Assembly: GCA_036873755.1 (NCBI GenBank)
Contig: JAVTVY010033707.1
Span: forward strand, 1 to 64,000
Reading direction: 5' to 3'
Length of the DNA: 64,000 nt
DNA from: Hanleya hanleyi
Taxonomy: Eukaryota > Mollusca > Polyplacophora > Lepidopleurida > Hanleyidae
The notes below the pieces were generated by a model that was not told the origin of the DNA, searched no databases, and worked only from the letters and a program-made list of their open reading frames with translations. This document shows, piece after piece, positions 32,254 through 43,234 of the stretch. A program made the translations under genes and the position numbers. Numbering within the stretch: position 1 is the first letter of the stretch; the number at the start of each line of letters is the position of its first letter.

Positions 32254-33522
32254 TTACATCCTGAGGCCGATCATTGCAGCGAATTGGAGAGCACTCCTGT
32301 GCGGTGCCGAAATGAACTCCGGCACTGCCACCTGAATTGTCTTCCAGCGGTCTTCTGGAGGTTTCGCCAGTACCGATAGGGTGTTGTATGAAACTCCGAG
32401 GAAGACTCGAGACTGCGATGGCGTCAACTCTGATTTGCCCTCGTGAGGAAGGTAGCCCAGGGCAACTAGGATCTCCCAAGCAAAGCTGGTGTCCTTGATG
32501 AGATCGTTCCTGCACTGATTCCTCAGAAGGGAATCGTCGAGATAAAAGTGATACTTTAGCCCTCGAGAATGCAGGAACGCCGCCACCGGATTGAAAATTC
32601 TGGTGAAGACCCATGGGGACGTGGACAGTCCGAAAGGGAGCACAAGCAGCTGAAACTTCCGGTTGCCGACCAGGAAGCGCAGGTACTTGTGGTGACCCCT
32701 GAAAATCGGAACATGAAGGTAGGCGTCCTGGAGGTCCAGAGACGTCATCCAGTCCCCTTGCATTAGAGCCGTACGAATTGAGTGGTAAGACTCCATGCGG
32801 AAATGAGGAGGCGAGGCCAAGAAGTCCTTGTTCAGGCGACGCAGATTGATGATCATGCGCATCTCTGAGGTATTCTTCTTGGGGACCAGGAATACCGGAG
32901 AATAAAAGCCCGGAGACATATCGGTTGGAGGAAGTTCGATCACAGCACCCTTCTCTACCAACTTGTCCACGGACTTTTGAATCTCCTTCAGGTATCCTTG
33001 ACGCACCGGAATCCGAGACGACATGGGTGAGGAAGTCAACGGGGGAGTTGTGGCGAACTCCAGTCGATACCCATGTCGTAAGGTGTTCACCACCCACGGA
33101 TCTGCCTGGATTGCCTCCCAATTCTGCCAAAACCGGGTAAGTCTCCCGCCTACAGGAAGATCCGGCATTGGTATGATCGGGAAAGGCGGCATAGTGAGAT
33201 CTCGCCATGCAGAACGAACATCTGCATGGCCCGTGCTCTCATTTCTTTGGGGGGGGTTTAGCGGACTTCCCTTTTCCGCGGCCTCGTTTAAATCGGCCAC
33301 CCCCCCCTCCTCTCGAATTTCCGCCCGGTTGTTTCGATGAGGAGGCCGCAAACTTTTTGGGCCCATAAGTCCCAGAAGAGCTCTCAGTCGAGGCTTTCTT
33401 AGACTGCGAGGAAGATGAAGTAGCAGCTGCAGGAGCTGATCGCTTCCTCTGAGGCGCAAAATAAGTATGCGTGGTCCTGGCAGCGGACATTTCATTCTGT
33501 AATACCGGAAGCACGCCGGCAA
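32254..33522 (-). CDS. DIRS reverse transcriptase
   Basis: This is a 422-codon frame. Its RT domain starts about residue 165: GAVIELPP, FYSPVFLVPKKN, RMIINLRRLNK, SLDLQDAYLHVPI (first catalytic Asp), LPFGLSTSPWVFTRI and FYLDDSLL (the catalytic YLDD). The thumb region ends FLGVSY, then AAMIGL and a stop. In relatives the frame continues into RNase H, so a short indel has broken it here. The first roughly 95 codons overlap the 3' end of the gag-like frame, as often in DIRS elements. Confidence 0.92.
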   Translation of the reverse strand: MPACFRYYRMKCPLPGPRILILRLRGSDQLLQLLLHLPRSLRKPRLRALLGLMGPKSLRPPHRNNRAEIREEGGVADLNEAAEKGSPLNPPQRNESTGHADVRSAWRDLTMPPFPIIPMPDLPVGGRLTRFWQNWEAIQADPWVVNTLRHGYRLEFATTPPLTSSPMSSRIPVRQGYLKEIQKSVDKLVEKGAVIELPPTDMSPGFYSPVFLVPKKNTSEMRMIINLRRLNKDFLASPPHFRMESYHSIRTALMQGDWMTSLDLQDAYLHVPIFRGHHKYLRFLVGNRKFQLLVLPFGLSTSPWVFTRIFNPVAAFLHSRGLKYHFYLDDSLLRNQCRNDLIKDTSFAWEILVALGYLPHEGKSELTPSQSRVFLGVSYNTLSVLAKPPEDRWKTIQVAVPEFISAPHRSALQFAAMIGLRM

Positions 33523-36214
33523 ACAGAAGTCCTGAGGCGGGGGACTGCTCCCTTAAAGCGGTCCTCACACTGTCTGGGGTGTACGTAGGCAGGGCCTGAG
33601 ACAATGTGAGACGTCTAAGGTGCACGAACATGGCTGACAAATAGGCAGATGAGGCCATTAGATCAGCGTCCGCGCGCGCAGCTGCCGTCAGGAAGTCCTT
33701 CATCAGGGTAACATCTTCAACCGGAATAGGAACATAACCAGTTGAAGACGTTTCAGGAATGCGATTCAAAATCGATCGAATAGCAAATAGGAACCAATCG
33801 AGGTGAGAAGAAATCGCAATCCCTTGTCTAGATGTGTCTTCCAGGATACACATCTGACGTATGGAAAGAGGAATGTCTTTCTTGGGCGGAGTTGCCCCTA
33901 TGAACTGCTCGAACTCCGGTTCCTGGACCGCAGCTCGGCTATGCCAGGGAGAGCCATGTACTTGGTAGGCCCGGAAAGTAGGCCTCTCCAACGGGAAAGC
34001 TCCTTTAGAACGCTTAAATAACGATCTAGGTTGAAGGAGACTCTGCCTCTCATCCTGGGTCCTAGGAAGAGCAAAGGCATCCCGCATACGGTCAGCACAT
34101 TCAATAACGGCTCTGGAGGGCGGGAGAGATGTGCGATGCGTAGGCTTCGGCCGGAGGTCCGACATCGCAGTCACTCTCCTCGAGTCCAAAACTGGCGGTG
34201 GGGGCATATCCGGAAACATTTCGTACAAGCGAGCCAAAGTCTGTGCATAATTGGCCGTTGACGAATCCGGATCAGTGTCAAAGAGCGACGCGTCTTCTTT
34301 CGTTTCCGGCTCAGCATTCCTCACTGTCACATTAAGGTCAGTAGAAGGAAACCTAGGCACAAATGCAGGAGGTGCAGGAATACCAGCTACCGAGAGATCA
34401 AGTGGCTGCGTAGCACGGGAAGGAGAAGGCGGACGTCTCGATGACACGAGGCGAGGTTGATAGCCAGCCCAGCGCGGTACTGGTAACGGAGGCGGTGGAG
34501 GAGGCATCAACATATCTCTTTGTAATGCTGCAAAATCAGCGGACAATCTATTCATCCTATTAGACAGGTCGGCAAAAATAGTTGTCACTGGAGTCTGGTA
34601 CTGCCGGACAGAAGCAGGAAGAAGTGGAGTACCAGATGCAGCAGGATACTGAGACATCGCCGGCCTAGCTGGGTATCTAGGCAAGTACGGGTGTGCAACC
34701 TTAACTTCACGTCTCGGAACAGAAGCGTGATATGGCATAGAACGCCTCACGGGTCTAGGTGATGGAGACCGGAAGTAGGCACCCGATGTACCGGAAGTCA
34801 AGTGTGACGTCACGAAAGAACGAGAAGGTGACATCACACGACGAGGTACATCATGCGGTCGAGCAACAGAAGCTACGGAAGGGTATGATGCGGGCCTAAA
34901 TACTGCGGGGCGAACCGGAAGCGGAGAGTACGCAGGAGCAGTATGCAAATTAGGCAACCTGTTATACATAGAAGGCATAGCAGTAGCATCACACGTAGTA
35001 GCCAGCCTATAGTAGGCCGTAGTTGCCGCCATAGACGGAGCATGCGCAGATGCAGCAGGCTCGTAATACAACGATGATACCTGGGAGTGTGCAGATCCCA
35101 TATGGTATGATGTTGCAGGTTGCATATGACTGTCCGATAAAATCGGACGAGACGTAGATTGATATTGTATATCAGTCGATGCATAAGTAACGGTAGGTTG
35201 CGCAGATGCTGCAATACCATTACTAGACGATAATACCGATATGTATGGAGATACTATAGGGTAATTCGAATGCATGTATCTATCCACAGGGGCTGGGGTA
35301 GATGCCGATTGATATTGTATATCAGTAGATGCACAAGTAAAGGTAGGTTGCGCAGATGCTGCAGTACCAATACTTGACGAAACTACCGGTATGTATGAAG
35401 ATACTGTAGGGTAATTCGAATGCATATATCTATCCACAGAGGCTGGGATAGACGCAGACCGAGCGGGTCTACGATAATCCAGTCCCGATATGACAGACTG
35501 TGAAGGCCCTGACTTTAGCAGATGAACAGGCGCCCTCGATAAATTCGGCACGTTCCTTAATAAAGAACGGCGATAGTCTACATAGTCGGGAACTGGATTA
35601 ATACCAACAAATGTGTTTGTAGGTGCAGCAGACGTTGGAAACGAACTGCGCTGATTGGTTGTTAATTTATGTATAAATGACGAATCCTTGACAGGGACAT
35701 TAGTCATACACTCCGAACTTACCATTCCGTATTGAGAGCCCGATGTCGGAATTGACGTCGTAGTAGAAGGGTCCAAGATAGCCGTCAAGGTGAAGGTCGT
35801 CTGATTTCCGACAAGACGACCGCCATCTTGTTCCCCCAACCCGGCCGTAACAATATCAGAATTAGCGGGTGGTGGAGTTACATTAACAACCTCCGGAGAA
35901 TTTTCACGAACCGAACGAGCCGAAATGGAATTCGAAACGGACACAACAACCGAGTCTTGTATCTCCGACCCATTCCTAACAGACTGAGGCGGAGATACGA
36001 CCAAATTCTCGGCCCCGGTAAAGCCGGGCGGCGGCAAAATTTCCTCAGCATATGAGCCGACAAGATACTCCTGAAATATATTGTCGGGCCACGATTCACA
36101 TTCATCACATTTTGCGTACTGGTCACACCAAACCCCCCGACACGGTGGACAGGCGGAGTGGGGATCTGTCGTCGGTTTGGACTTTTCACAAACAATACAG
36201 AAAACGGACGCCAT
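33239..36214 (-). CDS. DIRS gag-like ORF1
   Basis: An uninterrupted 991-codon frame starts at ATG 36214. The N-terminus has three Cys pairs (FCIVCEK, ACPPCRG, CDQYAKCDEC) that could bind zinc. The middle is low-complexity, rich in Ser, Pro, Ala and Tyr, with two diverged repeats around SASIPASVDRYMHSNYP and STPAPVDRYMHSNYP. The C-terminal third looks folded. The end is basic and Gly-rich (GGGGGRFKRGRGKGKSAK), suited to RNA binding. Its position as first ORF supports a Gag role; no capsid fold can be shown by eye. Confidence 0.8.
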   Translation of the reverse strand: MASVFCIVCEKSKPTTDPHSACPPCRGVWCDQYAKCDECESWPDNIFQEYLVGSYAEEILPPPGFTGAENLVVSPPQSVRNGSEIQDSVVVSVSNSISARSVRENSPEVVNVTPPPANSDIVTAGLGEQDGGRLVGNQTTFTLTAILDPSTTTSIPTSGSQYGMVSSECMTNVPVKDSSFIHKLTTNQRSSFPTSAAPTNTFVGINPVPDYVDYRRSLLRNVPNLSRAPVHLLKSGPSQSVISGLDYRRPARSASIPASVDRYMHSNYPTVSSYIPVVSSSIGTAASAQPTFTCASTDIQYQSASTPAPVDRYMHSNYPIVSPYISVLSSSNGIAASAQPTVTYASTDIQYQSTSRPILSDSHMQPATSYHMGSAHSQVSSLYYEPAASAHAPSMAATTAYYRLATTCDATAMPSMYNRLPNLHTAPAYSPLPVRPAVFRPASYPSVASVARPHDVPRRVMSPSRSFVTSHLTSGTSGAYFRSPSPRPVRRSMPYHASVPRREVKVAHPYLPRYPARPAMSQYPAASGTPLLPASVRQYQTPVTTIFADLSNRMNRLSADFAALQRDMLMPPPPPPLPVPRWAGYQPRLVSSRRPPSPSRATQPLDLSVAGIPAPPAFVPRFPSTDLNVTVRNAEPETKEDASLFDTDPDSSTANYAQTLARLYEMFPDMPPPPVLDSRRVTAMSDLRPKPTHRTSLPPSRAVIECADRMRDAFALPRTQDERQSLLQPRSLFKRSKGAFPLERPTFRAYQVHGSPWHSRAAVQEPEFEQFIGATPPKKDIPLSIRQMCILEDTSRQGIAISSHLDWFLFAIRSILNRIPETSSTGYVPIPVEDVTLMKDFLTAAARADADLMASSAYLSAMFVHLRRLTLSQALPTYTPDSVRTALREQSPASGLLFAGVLPVLQNEMSAARTTHTYFAPQRKRSAPAAATSSSSQSKKASTESSSGTYGPKKFAASSSKQPGGNSRGGGGGRFKRGRGKGKSAKPPPKK

Positions 36215-36442
36215 GTTGGTTTTATTTGATTCTCTCTTTGATACTCCCTGATGCGTTGACGAATTCCAGGCCAGTAATCACACAGAATCACAGTAAATCC
36301 CACGTATACGACAGGTAAATATCCCAGGTAAACTCCCAAGGTAAATATCCAGGTAAAGACGCAGGTAATCCGAGGTAATCCAATGTAGAAGTTAACTTTT
36401 TTCCAAGACACAAAGAACAACGACTCCTCCACTACGAGTTGC

Positions 36443-36602
36443 AATGGGAAGAAGGAAGTGACGTGGTCGGTCACGTGGGATCTGGGTACTCGCGCATGGG
36501 CATTGGGGCAGTACAGGGACTATTTTTATTCTGTGGTAATATATTACAATTAGGCAATCGCGTAAGAACACGATAGCAAAAAGTATGTGAAGGTAAGTTT
36601 AA
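36443..36602. repeat. DIRS right inverted terminal repeat
   Basis: It pairs with the left repeat. GGTAAGTTTAACAGC-type outer sequence continues to about 36612 and is complemented in the internal region. Confidence 0.93.
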
Positions 36603-36689
36603 CAGCACAAGAAATAGTTCAATTTTATATCCGGCTTTGTTATCATTCCTTCATGTTAAAGATCACGGTAGTCATTTTCTAGTCACTTC

Positions 36690-37560
36690 TCTTGAAGTGT
36701 TAGGTATGTCAGATACGCCAGTTAGATTTCACTCCTATTTTTCCTCTTTTGGATATTTGGATTTATCAGATATGTCAGTTTTTCTCTCCTGTTACACTCT
36801 GCGAAGGATAAGCCACCTTGATTAGTCCTCCTTAGATAGATGAAATGTCGTTTTCAATTATCTCTTTTTTGGGATATTAATCATGTCAGATACGCCAGTT
36901 TGGTATTTCTCTTCCATTTTTGCTTTGAGATAGGCACGCAATATTGAGTATTTCATCTTGTGTAGACAAAATATTACTTGAATTTTAAGTCATGTCTGAT
37001 ATGCCAGTTTAATTCTCCTCTCAGTTTCCCTCTTTTGAATACACGGTATTTAGATACTTCAGATAGGTCAGTTTGGATTCCCTCTCTCCTATTTTACTCT
37101 CCCACATTGATCTGTAACCCTTAGATATATGGAATGTCATTACTATTTAAAAGTTAATTTGTTAGCCATATCAGAAATGTCATTTTGTCATTTCTCTCTC
37201 ACTTTGCTTCGGGACAGACAAGCCATATTCATTAATTCCCCTTGGGTCTTGAGAGAATCGAATTTCCCAACATTCACTCTTGAATTTCAGTCATGTCAGA
37301 AACGCCAGTTTGACTTTCCTCCCACTGTCCGTCTTTGTATTCCCGGTATTTAGCTATTTGAGTTAGGTTAGTGTGGATTTACTCTCCTATTTTACTCTGC
37401 GAAGGATAAAAACGCCACAATGAGCTGTCACCCTTGAATACCCTAAACCCAGTACTGCTATATTTCAGATATATGTCAGTTTGGATTTCCTCTCTCCTAT
37501 TTTACTCCTTTTTGTGAATGATAATATTTAAATTTAAATTTCTCTCCTATTTTTGGTTTC
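36690..37560 (+). repeat. Diverged tandem repeats with GTCAGATACGCCAGTTTGG motif (forward)
   Basis: The motif, or close variants, occurs at about 36707, 36887, 36992, 37060, 37170, 37290 and 37468. It is usually followed by TTTCTCTCC and GAAGGATAAGCCAC-type words, giving irregular units of about 80-200 bp. Confidence 0.75.
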
Positions 37561-38915
37561 AGACATACACGCAATATTGAATATTCCATCATTCGTTTAT
37601 ACAGATGAAAAATCGTGTGAAACAATGGCAAGAGCATTTTCCAAAATATATGTGTAAAACAGGTACGTTGGTCAGAAGAAAATGAGACAATATTCCAATA
37701 TCTACTCTCTCTTTGTTTGGAGAAATCACATGATTTTTTCCCCCACAAAACCTGAATTATGGGCATGCTCAAATAATATTGAAATCACTAATGCATTACA
37801 GGTATTGACCTCCAAAATGTTATTAACAAGTTCATAACAGATAAAAACCGAATCAACACTTCGTGCTTGCTAAGGTTTTGGGATGCAATTTTGCCACTAA
37901 TCTCTACAGCCTGAAATCCACATGGTGAAAGGTCCATTGTAATTTTTTCTTAAGAATGCATATTTTTAGTTGACCCCTGAATCCCATTTAAATAATTAAT
38001 ATGTCTCAACTGATTATCTTATCGATCTGAATATTGTTTTTTGCCAAAACCCATCTGGTGAAAATATCTACTTTTTAAATGCTCTTGATAAAAAGGAACA
38101 CTATTATGCCGTACATCGATATGATAAAGGTCCGCTTCTCTGATCTAAGTTTAACCAGTAAGCTTGTGATCAAAAATATCAACAACTGAATTTTCACTGC
38201 GTGAAATTATTTTCGTGATTGCGTATTACCTGTCTGTAATTTTTGGCTGAACCCAATTCGAGCCTATATGGCGCTCATGTGGAAAACCACAAACGTAATG
38301 TTTCAAATCCATTATCATCATCAATATTTTTGCTTTTCGGTAAATAACACTGCGCAAAAATTATTTTATTTCATATCAGATAATTATTTACTAATGCAGT
38401 TTTCGTGATGAAAAAAATAAAAATAAATAAAAATAAAAACTTCTGAAAAACCTGACGAAAAATCAACTGAAAAGTAAATGGTCTTACTGTGATAACATCA
38501 GTGCAGACATCTTGGAAGTTTTTCTAACATTTTCTGGTCGAGCTTGTCCCAAAGACTCCTAGCTGGTCAGAGAGATTTGAAAATATTGAGAGCGTGTGGG
38601 GGAGACAAATCGCCCAGGCCAGATAGGGTTAATAAATACTATGTTCCATATTATCCTATTGATACGAATGTTGGTTTTTGCCAAAAAAAAACAAAAAACA
38701 TTTGGTGAAAATATCTCTGTCCCTGATACAGATAGTAAAACTTGCTTTTTCATGCCAAAGACATTGATACCCCTTGTACAGGACATATTTGACTGCAAGA
38801 TGGCTTGGAAATTAATGCCATGTAACTTTTCTCTCAAGTACATCAAGAGAGGAAGGTCAAGAAAATACATGACGGTAAAGTTAACTCACTTCAGCTGCAT
38901 AGACATGAAGACGTT
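37561..38915. other. Unannotated AT-rich sequence between satellite blocks
   Basis: There is an A-rich tract at 38408-38440. I see no convincing exon; frames at 38559-38928 on both strands look random. Confidence 0.4.
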
Positions 38916-39185
38916 AGTTGTAATATAAGAGCAAATTGGGTCGGATTGACCTTTGACCTCTGAGTGCACTCTATCTCATGATGCATCACTTTCGGTTCCG
39001 ATCACGCGACCGGAAGTGACCTTTGACCCCTGAGCACCATTATTAATATCCGATATTGTCCGCAAGTGCAGAGGTCAAAGGTCACTTCCGGTCACGTGAC
39101 CGGTACCGGGAGTGATGCATCATGGGGTAGAGTGCACTCAGAGGTCAAAGGTCAATCCGACCCAATTTGCTCTTATATTACTACT
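38916..39185. mobile_element. 270-bp palindromic mini-element of the AGTAGT family
   Basis: The ends are AGTTGTAATATAAGAGC (left) and the complement of AGTAGTAATATAAGAGC (right). They are flanked by GACGTT (38910-38915) and GATGTT (39186-39191), a 6-bp duplication with one mismatch. The arms are almost fully complementary and contain AGGTCAAAGGTCA, CTTCCGGTCACGTGACC and GATGCATCA. The termini, duplication length and internal motifs match the larger AGTAGT elements at 46.8 and 52.9 kb. Confidence 0.8.
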
Positions 39186-39191
39186 GATGTT

Positions 39192-39955
39192 ATGAACATT
39201 AACTTTCAACCTGTATGTGAGTTGCATGTGTGCGGTTATGACTCAAAATTTAAAATATTAATTTAAGAATTACAGTACATGGAGGTATTAAAACGAATTC
39301 AACCATTACTTATGATTTGTCCACATGAAGTTATGTATAATTGCTAGAAACCGATGAACACGGTAAAAAAAACATATAAATCTCCTGTGAAAATGTCTTA
39401 CTTGCATAATAGGCACAAACATAAATGTATCTAACTATCCTATTTAATTAAACATACATATTTTACTAAGCTGGAGATTAGAAATTTATAAATGGGATAC
39501 TATCAAGGTCATTGAGAAGAATTCAAGATTATACACAGGCAGATAGTGTGAAGCTGGTCTTTTAAGATTACCTGGCCTGCATGGTCAACCATGCAGGTTT
39601 AGCAGTGGTATAGTTACTGCAATTTACTGTTACAGCCAAATATGTGTCAACTTTTAGAGTACTTCTTAAGTTATAATTGGAGCACTGGGTTTAAATAGAT
39701 TTGTTGACGCAAGTAGATACCACTATATTCAAGTAGGTGCTATAATAACCACTTCACCTGATCAGATGCATGTAGGGTCTGAGGTGAACAGGTTTCTCCA
39801 ACAGGTCCAAGGCAGAAAAGCATCTTGATGGAGTCTGGTTAATTCCCTTTGACTACCAAAATATAGTACACAACTGCCAGGGTTGCATTTATTGGTCAAT
39901 GATTCACAGGTAGACAAGTCTGCTTCGAAACAGACAAGTCATATGGTAGGTAAAA
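39192..39955. other. Unannotated sequence
   Basis: Nothing recognised. A single GCCTGCATGGTCAACCATGCAGG hairpin-like word lies near 39575. Confidence 0.4.
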
Positions 39956-41760
39956 GTAATTTGCCCAACATCCACTCTTGTCAGATACGCCAGTTTGATT
40001 TACCTTTCATTTTCTCTCTTTTGAATATCCGGCATTTGGATATTTCAGATTTCTACTTCGATAGAGAGGCGCCATATTGAGTAGTGCCCGTTAATTGGGT
40101 TTCATTTCTCCCTCATTTTGCTTTGCGACATGTGTGACAGAAGCATGCTAATGAAGTCATTCAACAAACCTTATATTTGACGTATGCACTTGTTTGGAAT
40201 AGAAAAACTATGAGTGAATATCATGTGTTTGATAGTTGGTGCTTAAATGCATGCAGAGCGTGTTAGAACCACTTTTGAATTTCACAAAGGCACGTTAGAT
40301 CTAGAAGAACTAAACAGTTTGGAAATGACTATTTGTCTAACTAAGTGGGTCAAATCAATGTGACGTATCTGTTTAAAACCAAAGAGGGGATATCAAACTA
40401 ACGTATCTGACTGACATAGCTCAATATTCAATGGCAAAATCAAACTGACCTATCTGACAGGTCTCGCAAAGTACTATATGAGAGACAAAAAATCTGGCAT
40501 ATCTGACATCAGTATAAAGTCAAAGCAGAGAAAATTAATGTACCAATGGGGAACTACTAAATATTGTTGATCTATCGCAGAGAAAGCAAAATATATAGAT
40601 AATAATTCAAAAGAGAAAAAAATGATCATGGCAAAAGTGGAAAGATAAGGGAGAGTGTAACTCGGAGGATAATCAAATTCGCGTATCCAACACGATTGAA
40701 ATACAAGACTGAATTACATTCTGTCTTCTTAGGGTTGACACACGCCAGGAACGTGGGTGTGCTCATGGACAATTCTTCTCACATTGGCAGGGGTTCATAG
40801 ACGTCAAAATATTCAGTTTTGTCCAATAAATATTCAGTTCTTCTGGCATTTTACCCCTTTCTTGCATAGAAGAACTGTGACTCAAATGCCCAAAGCTACA
40901 CGTAGTTGATCACTGAAACGTACTTCTATGAACAGCTGCACTATGTCTTGGGAGAGAAATGACAAATTGACATGAATAAAAATGTCAAAGGAATGAAAAC
41001 TGGAAATGACATTCCATCTAAATACGGGGGACAACTCAATGTGGAAGGATAATTGGATGAAAATCAACTGGCGTATCTGACAAGACCAAATTCAAGAGTG
41101 ACTCTAGGTATTACATTCTATCTATCCAAGTAGGATAACCCAGTATGGCTTGTCTGTCTCGAACCAGAAACTGACATATCTGATATGGCTAAAAATTCCA
41201 CATAATAGAAAATCAGAAATGACATTTCCATCTGTCTGAGGGGGATAATTCAATGCGGCGTCCTCACCGCAAAGTAAAACAAGAGAGGTATAATGAACTG
41301 GCGTTTCTGGCACATCTAAATATTCGAAAGAGAGAAAATGGGTGAAAAAACTGGCGTATCTGACATGACTAAAAATTCACGAGTGAATCTTGGGAAATAA
41401 TATTCGTCTAAATAAGCGAACTACTCAATATGGTTTGTCCGTCTGGGAGGGAAATACCAAAATGGCATATTTGACATAGATAAAAATTCAATGGAGTTGA
41501 ACTGAAAATGACAGTACCTGAGGAGAGAACTAAATGTGGTTTATCCTTTGTAGAGTAAAATAGAACGAGGAAACCAAACTAATCTATCTGACCTATCTCA
41601 AATATCTAAATACCGGGTCTTCAAAACGAGGGAATGGGAGGGAAATCAGGAATCTTGGAAAATTATATTCTTGTCCCATAACCAGTCAAGCACATTACTT
41701 TAGGGCTTTAAAAAAAGTGACATATCTGCCACACTGGGAAAAATAAGTCTATAAACAGCC
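39956..41760 (-). repeat. Same GTCAGATACGCCAGT repeat family, mostly inverted
   Basis: One forward copy at about 39978 is followed by a run of complement copies (CAAACTGGCGTATCTGACAT and variants) at about 40395, 40440, 40490, 40677, 41070, 41170, 41296, 41350, 41460, 41577 and 41710. The intervening GAGAGAAAAT, CATTCCATCTA and AATATGGCTTGTC words complement those at 36.7-37.5 kb. Confidence 0.75.
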
Positions 41761-43018
41761 AACCACGTCCCTGGCCACATCTTTGTGTATCTCTCTTCAA
41801 GTTTCTGACTGATGATCTTTTTCAATTAACCTCAGTGATTTGCTCTCGTGGTCCCTCATGTCCCTTTCGTGAATGGTTAGACCGGATTTGCTTATTGTCA
41901 GAAATTCTCACACACATGGGTTAAATAAACGGTGGCAGTATTCAGTCGCATCAGGAACGAGAACGTATAGTTATTCTCATTCTATCATCGGTTATAAGCT
42001 CTCGTAAATAGGACAGGGGCTATTCGGTAGGTAGATATTGTCTGTCTTTGTGTCGTTGAAAAGGCACAAGTCGGGACACACTGTTGTCCCCAGACTTGGC
42101 TATTGTATGCCTTATCTCGTGAATCTTACATGGAGTATGAACTGGCTATGGCTAATGATAGAACAATAAGGTCGTATTTTTATATCTATCTGCGGAAAGC
42201 GTAGTCCGATATCTTTTTTTGAAGAGGTTTGCCTGGGGCTTTTGTCACATTGAATGAAAATAGTGAGCAGTAACCGCTTTTGCCAGAGATGTTATTCATT
42301 GAGATGTTGATATCCGAGGCGCTCGAAATGTCGCTGCAGCAGTGACACATATCGTATATTCTCTTCAAAGCCAGCTGATTATTGACCGCCTACCCATTTA
42401 AATAGGTTTCTATAGAGTGGCATAGTAGATGGTACTGACTATGAGAATTATCGCTCTCGTTTGACTGAGATCCATAAATAATTAAATCCTCTTACACTGG
42501 TTGATCTGTATGCCTGATCCTTTATTCGGTCAGCCCAATCTGCTTGACAACCAAATGTCCTTAGAATACTGGGGGGACGTATATATTCAAGGTCACTATA
42601 ACACTCACCTTGGCCAAGGGAGATAAATACGTTGAACATTTTAACAATGAGGTAGAAACGCATGGTTCGGAACGATGTAATAATGGGCCTAATAATGTAA
42701 GATTAAATCTCCGTCTTGCTGGCTGGCATGGCCTCCAGTCAAGTTTGACATTGTGCTACGCATTACTCTGTGTACGCGTCACAAACATATGTATATATAT
42801 GCTCACATTTATGTATTGGTGTATTGTGTTCAAAGAGGAAGTCAATGAACATGTCTCGAATAAATTCATAAACTTACCTATATTAGACGTGATATGCGTA
42901 TTCGTGAAGCCTCATAATCCAGGTGTCCGGCTGTTGCCATAAATGAAGGATCTATCTACGTCTGGGTTATAGTTGTTTGATTTATCCAAATATTTCACAG
43001 CTCAGGATGACACGTACA
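41761..43018. other. Unannotated sequence
   Basis: I see no recognised exon or repeat in this stretch. Confidence 0.35.
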
Positions 43019-43029
43019 TTATAACACAT

Positions 43030-43234
43030 ATCCATATATATCAACTTTTAACACACACACGAAACATGAATCTGCGCTATTTGAGTAGGAAGCACGCTGG
43101 TGAACTGAAATGCTTCCGGGTATATTCCACGAGATTTCACTGGTATCGATAGGGTATTGCGCAATGGTCAAATATACGATATCAGCAATGATGAGAAATA
43201 TCACAAAACACACAAGGCGTATCAATGGGTAGTC
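43030..43234 (-). CDS. Possible exon with a hydrophobic anchor (unassigned)
   Basis: A minus-strand frame follows CACTTCAG (acceptor-like) and encodes LIRLVCFVIFLIIADIVYLTIA, a single strong hydrophobic segment, then a polar stretch. It has no ATG of its own. The shape would suit the anchor of a type II Golgi enzyme, but no family is identifiable and the donor is unclear. Confidence 0.2.

Larger units (their letters stand above)
29581..36612 (-). mobile_element. DIRS-type tyrosine-recombinase retrotransposon
   Basis: On the minus strand the order is gag-like ORF, reverse transcriptase, RNase H, tyrosine recombinase. Inverted terminal repeats of about 160 bp (29624-29784 and 36443-36602) bound the coding part. 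An internal complementary region (29834-29934) joins complements of both outer ends. All this is the DIRS hallmark: replication through a circle closed on the internal region, then recombinase-mediated insertion without target-site duplication. The termini are placed where the internal region stops matching each end and are good to a few bases. Two frame breaks lie between RT and RNase H. Confidence 0.93.

Noticed and set aside
32165..33208. 347-codon frame overlapping the RT
   Set aside because: Mostly an out-of-frame shadow of the RT. Only its last few codons correspond to the RT/RNase H connection, after a frame break.
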